Made by a program: the position numbers and the translations under genes
Part shown: one piece after another, positions 13,970 to 14,239 of the stretch
Numbering within the stretch: position 1 is the stretch's first letter
Layout: every line of letters starts with the position of its first letter
Assembly: GCA_042091035.1 (NCBI GenBank)
Contig: JBELIG010000066.1
Coordinates: 1 to 14,239 of the forward strand
Source of the DNA: AM-2324 sp042091035
GTDB lineage: Bacteria > Bacteroidota > Bacteroidia > Chitinophagales > Saprospiraceae
DNA length: 14,239 nt
Direction of reading: 5' to 3'
Notes under the pieces: model-generated
The model's input: the letters and a program-made list of their open reading frames with translations, nothing else
Database searches by the model: none
What the model was told of the DNA's origin: nothing

Positions 13970-14239
13970 TCAAGAACGTGTTTTATGGAAGACTCTTGCT
14001 TTTATTCTACTCAAGGTTTCTGGAGAGACGCCTAGAAAAGAGGCAATATATTGCTGTGGAACCCGATGAAATAATTCACCTTGTGTATTCAATAAGTCAA
14101 CATAGCGTTCTTCTGCTGATTTGGTAACAAACGATGCTATTACCTTTTGACATGTAATTAATTCATTCTCCGTAGCAATTCGGGCAATTACTTCGAACTT
14201 GGGTGCTTTTTTTAAAAGAACATCAATATTGGATTTTGT
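13970..14239 (-). CDS. Crp/Fnr-family regulator, C-terminal part (cut by window edge)
   Basis: The last 89 residues of a transcription regulator whose 5' end lies beyond the window. The piece covers the end of the dimer helix and the winged HTH: SAEERYVDLL (41-50), then RVPQQYIASFLGVSPETLSR (59-78), which is the standard DNA-recognition helix of Bacteroidota Crp/Fnr proteins. The effector domain is not visible, so cAMP binding or other sensing cannot be judged. Its stop (13970-13972) is 52 bases before the epimerase ATG, and the two are likely co-transcribed. Confidence 0.85.
   Translation of the reverse strand, partial: TKSNIDVLLKKAPKFEVIARIATENELITCQKVIASFVTKSAEERYVDLLNTQGELFHRVPQQYIASFLGVSPETLSRIKARVFHKTRS

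Noticed and set aside
13884..14069. 61-codon plus-strand open frame
   Set aside because: It is antisense to the epimerase start and to the clear Crp/Fnr coding frame on the minus strand.
1..14239. CRISPR array, tRNA, rRNA or insertion sequence
   Set aside because: No regularly spaced repeats, no cloverleaf or rRNA-like conserved segments, and no transposase frame were seen on either strand.

Overview
The window looks like chromosomal DNA of a Bacteroidota bacterium, probably a marine Cytophagia/Flammeovirgaceae-type or flavobacterial relative. The support is low G+C, lack of Shine-Dalgarno sequences, several promoters resembling the Bacteroidota -33 TTTG / -7 TAnnTTTG pattern, and protein families typical of that phylum (a SulP transporter with an extra C-terminal module, a serine hydrolase with an NTF2-like front domain, DUF1772/CMD/NmrA genes under an AraC regulator). 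Nearly every gene is on the minus strand, so the transcription order runs from high to low coordinates. A run of 100 Ns inside the SulP gene marks a scaffold join, so this is a draft or metagenome assembly.

Left part (1-5527): a gene-free flank with decayed coding pieces, including a short remnant of a second copy of the neighbouring serine hydrolase. Then come a secreted serine hydrolase, a gapped SulP anion transporter, and a short-chain dehydrogenase that starts with TTG. Middle (5528-8927): small membrane or accessory genes, namely a six-helix membrane protein, a YdjM-type membrane hydrolase, an unrecognised 95-residue protein, a DUF2200 protein, a possible small secreted peptide on the plus strand and a four-helix membrane protein. 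A near-perfect 18-bp-arm palindrome sits between two of these genes.

Right part (8951-12694): the most coherent unit. An AraC-family regulator is followed by two direct repeats whose starts are 21 bp apart, then a TAnnTTTG-type -7 box. Five tightly packed genes follow: a DUF5367-like membrane protein, a mini c-type cytochrome, a DUF1772 (anthrone-oxygenase-like) membrane protein, a carboxymuconolactone-decarboxylase/AhpD-like protein and an NmrA-type NAD(P)-binding protein. A clear intrinsic terminator ends the unit. The parts suggest an inducible redox response, perhaps to quinones, aromatics or peroxides, but the substrate cannot be read from the sequence.

Far right (12695-14239): a gene-poor stretch with the orphan C-terminus of an alpha/beta hydrolase, then an atypical SDR/NAD-dependent epimerase downstream of a Crp/Fnr regulator that is cut by the window edge. 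These two are probably one operon.
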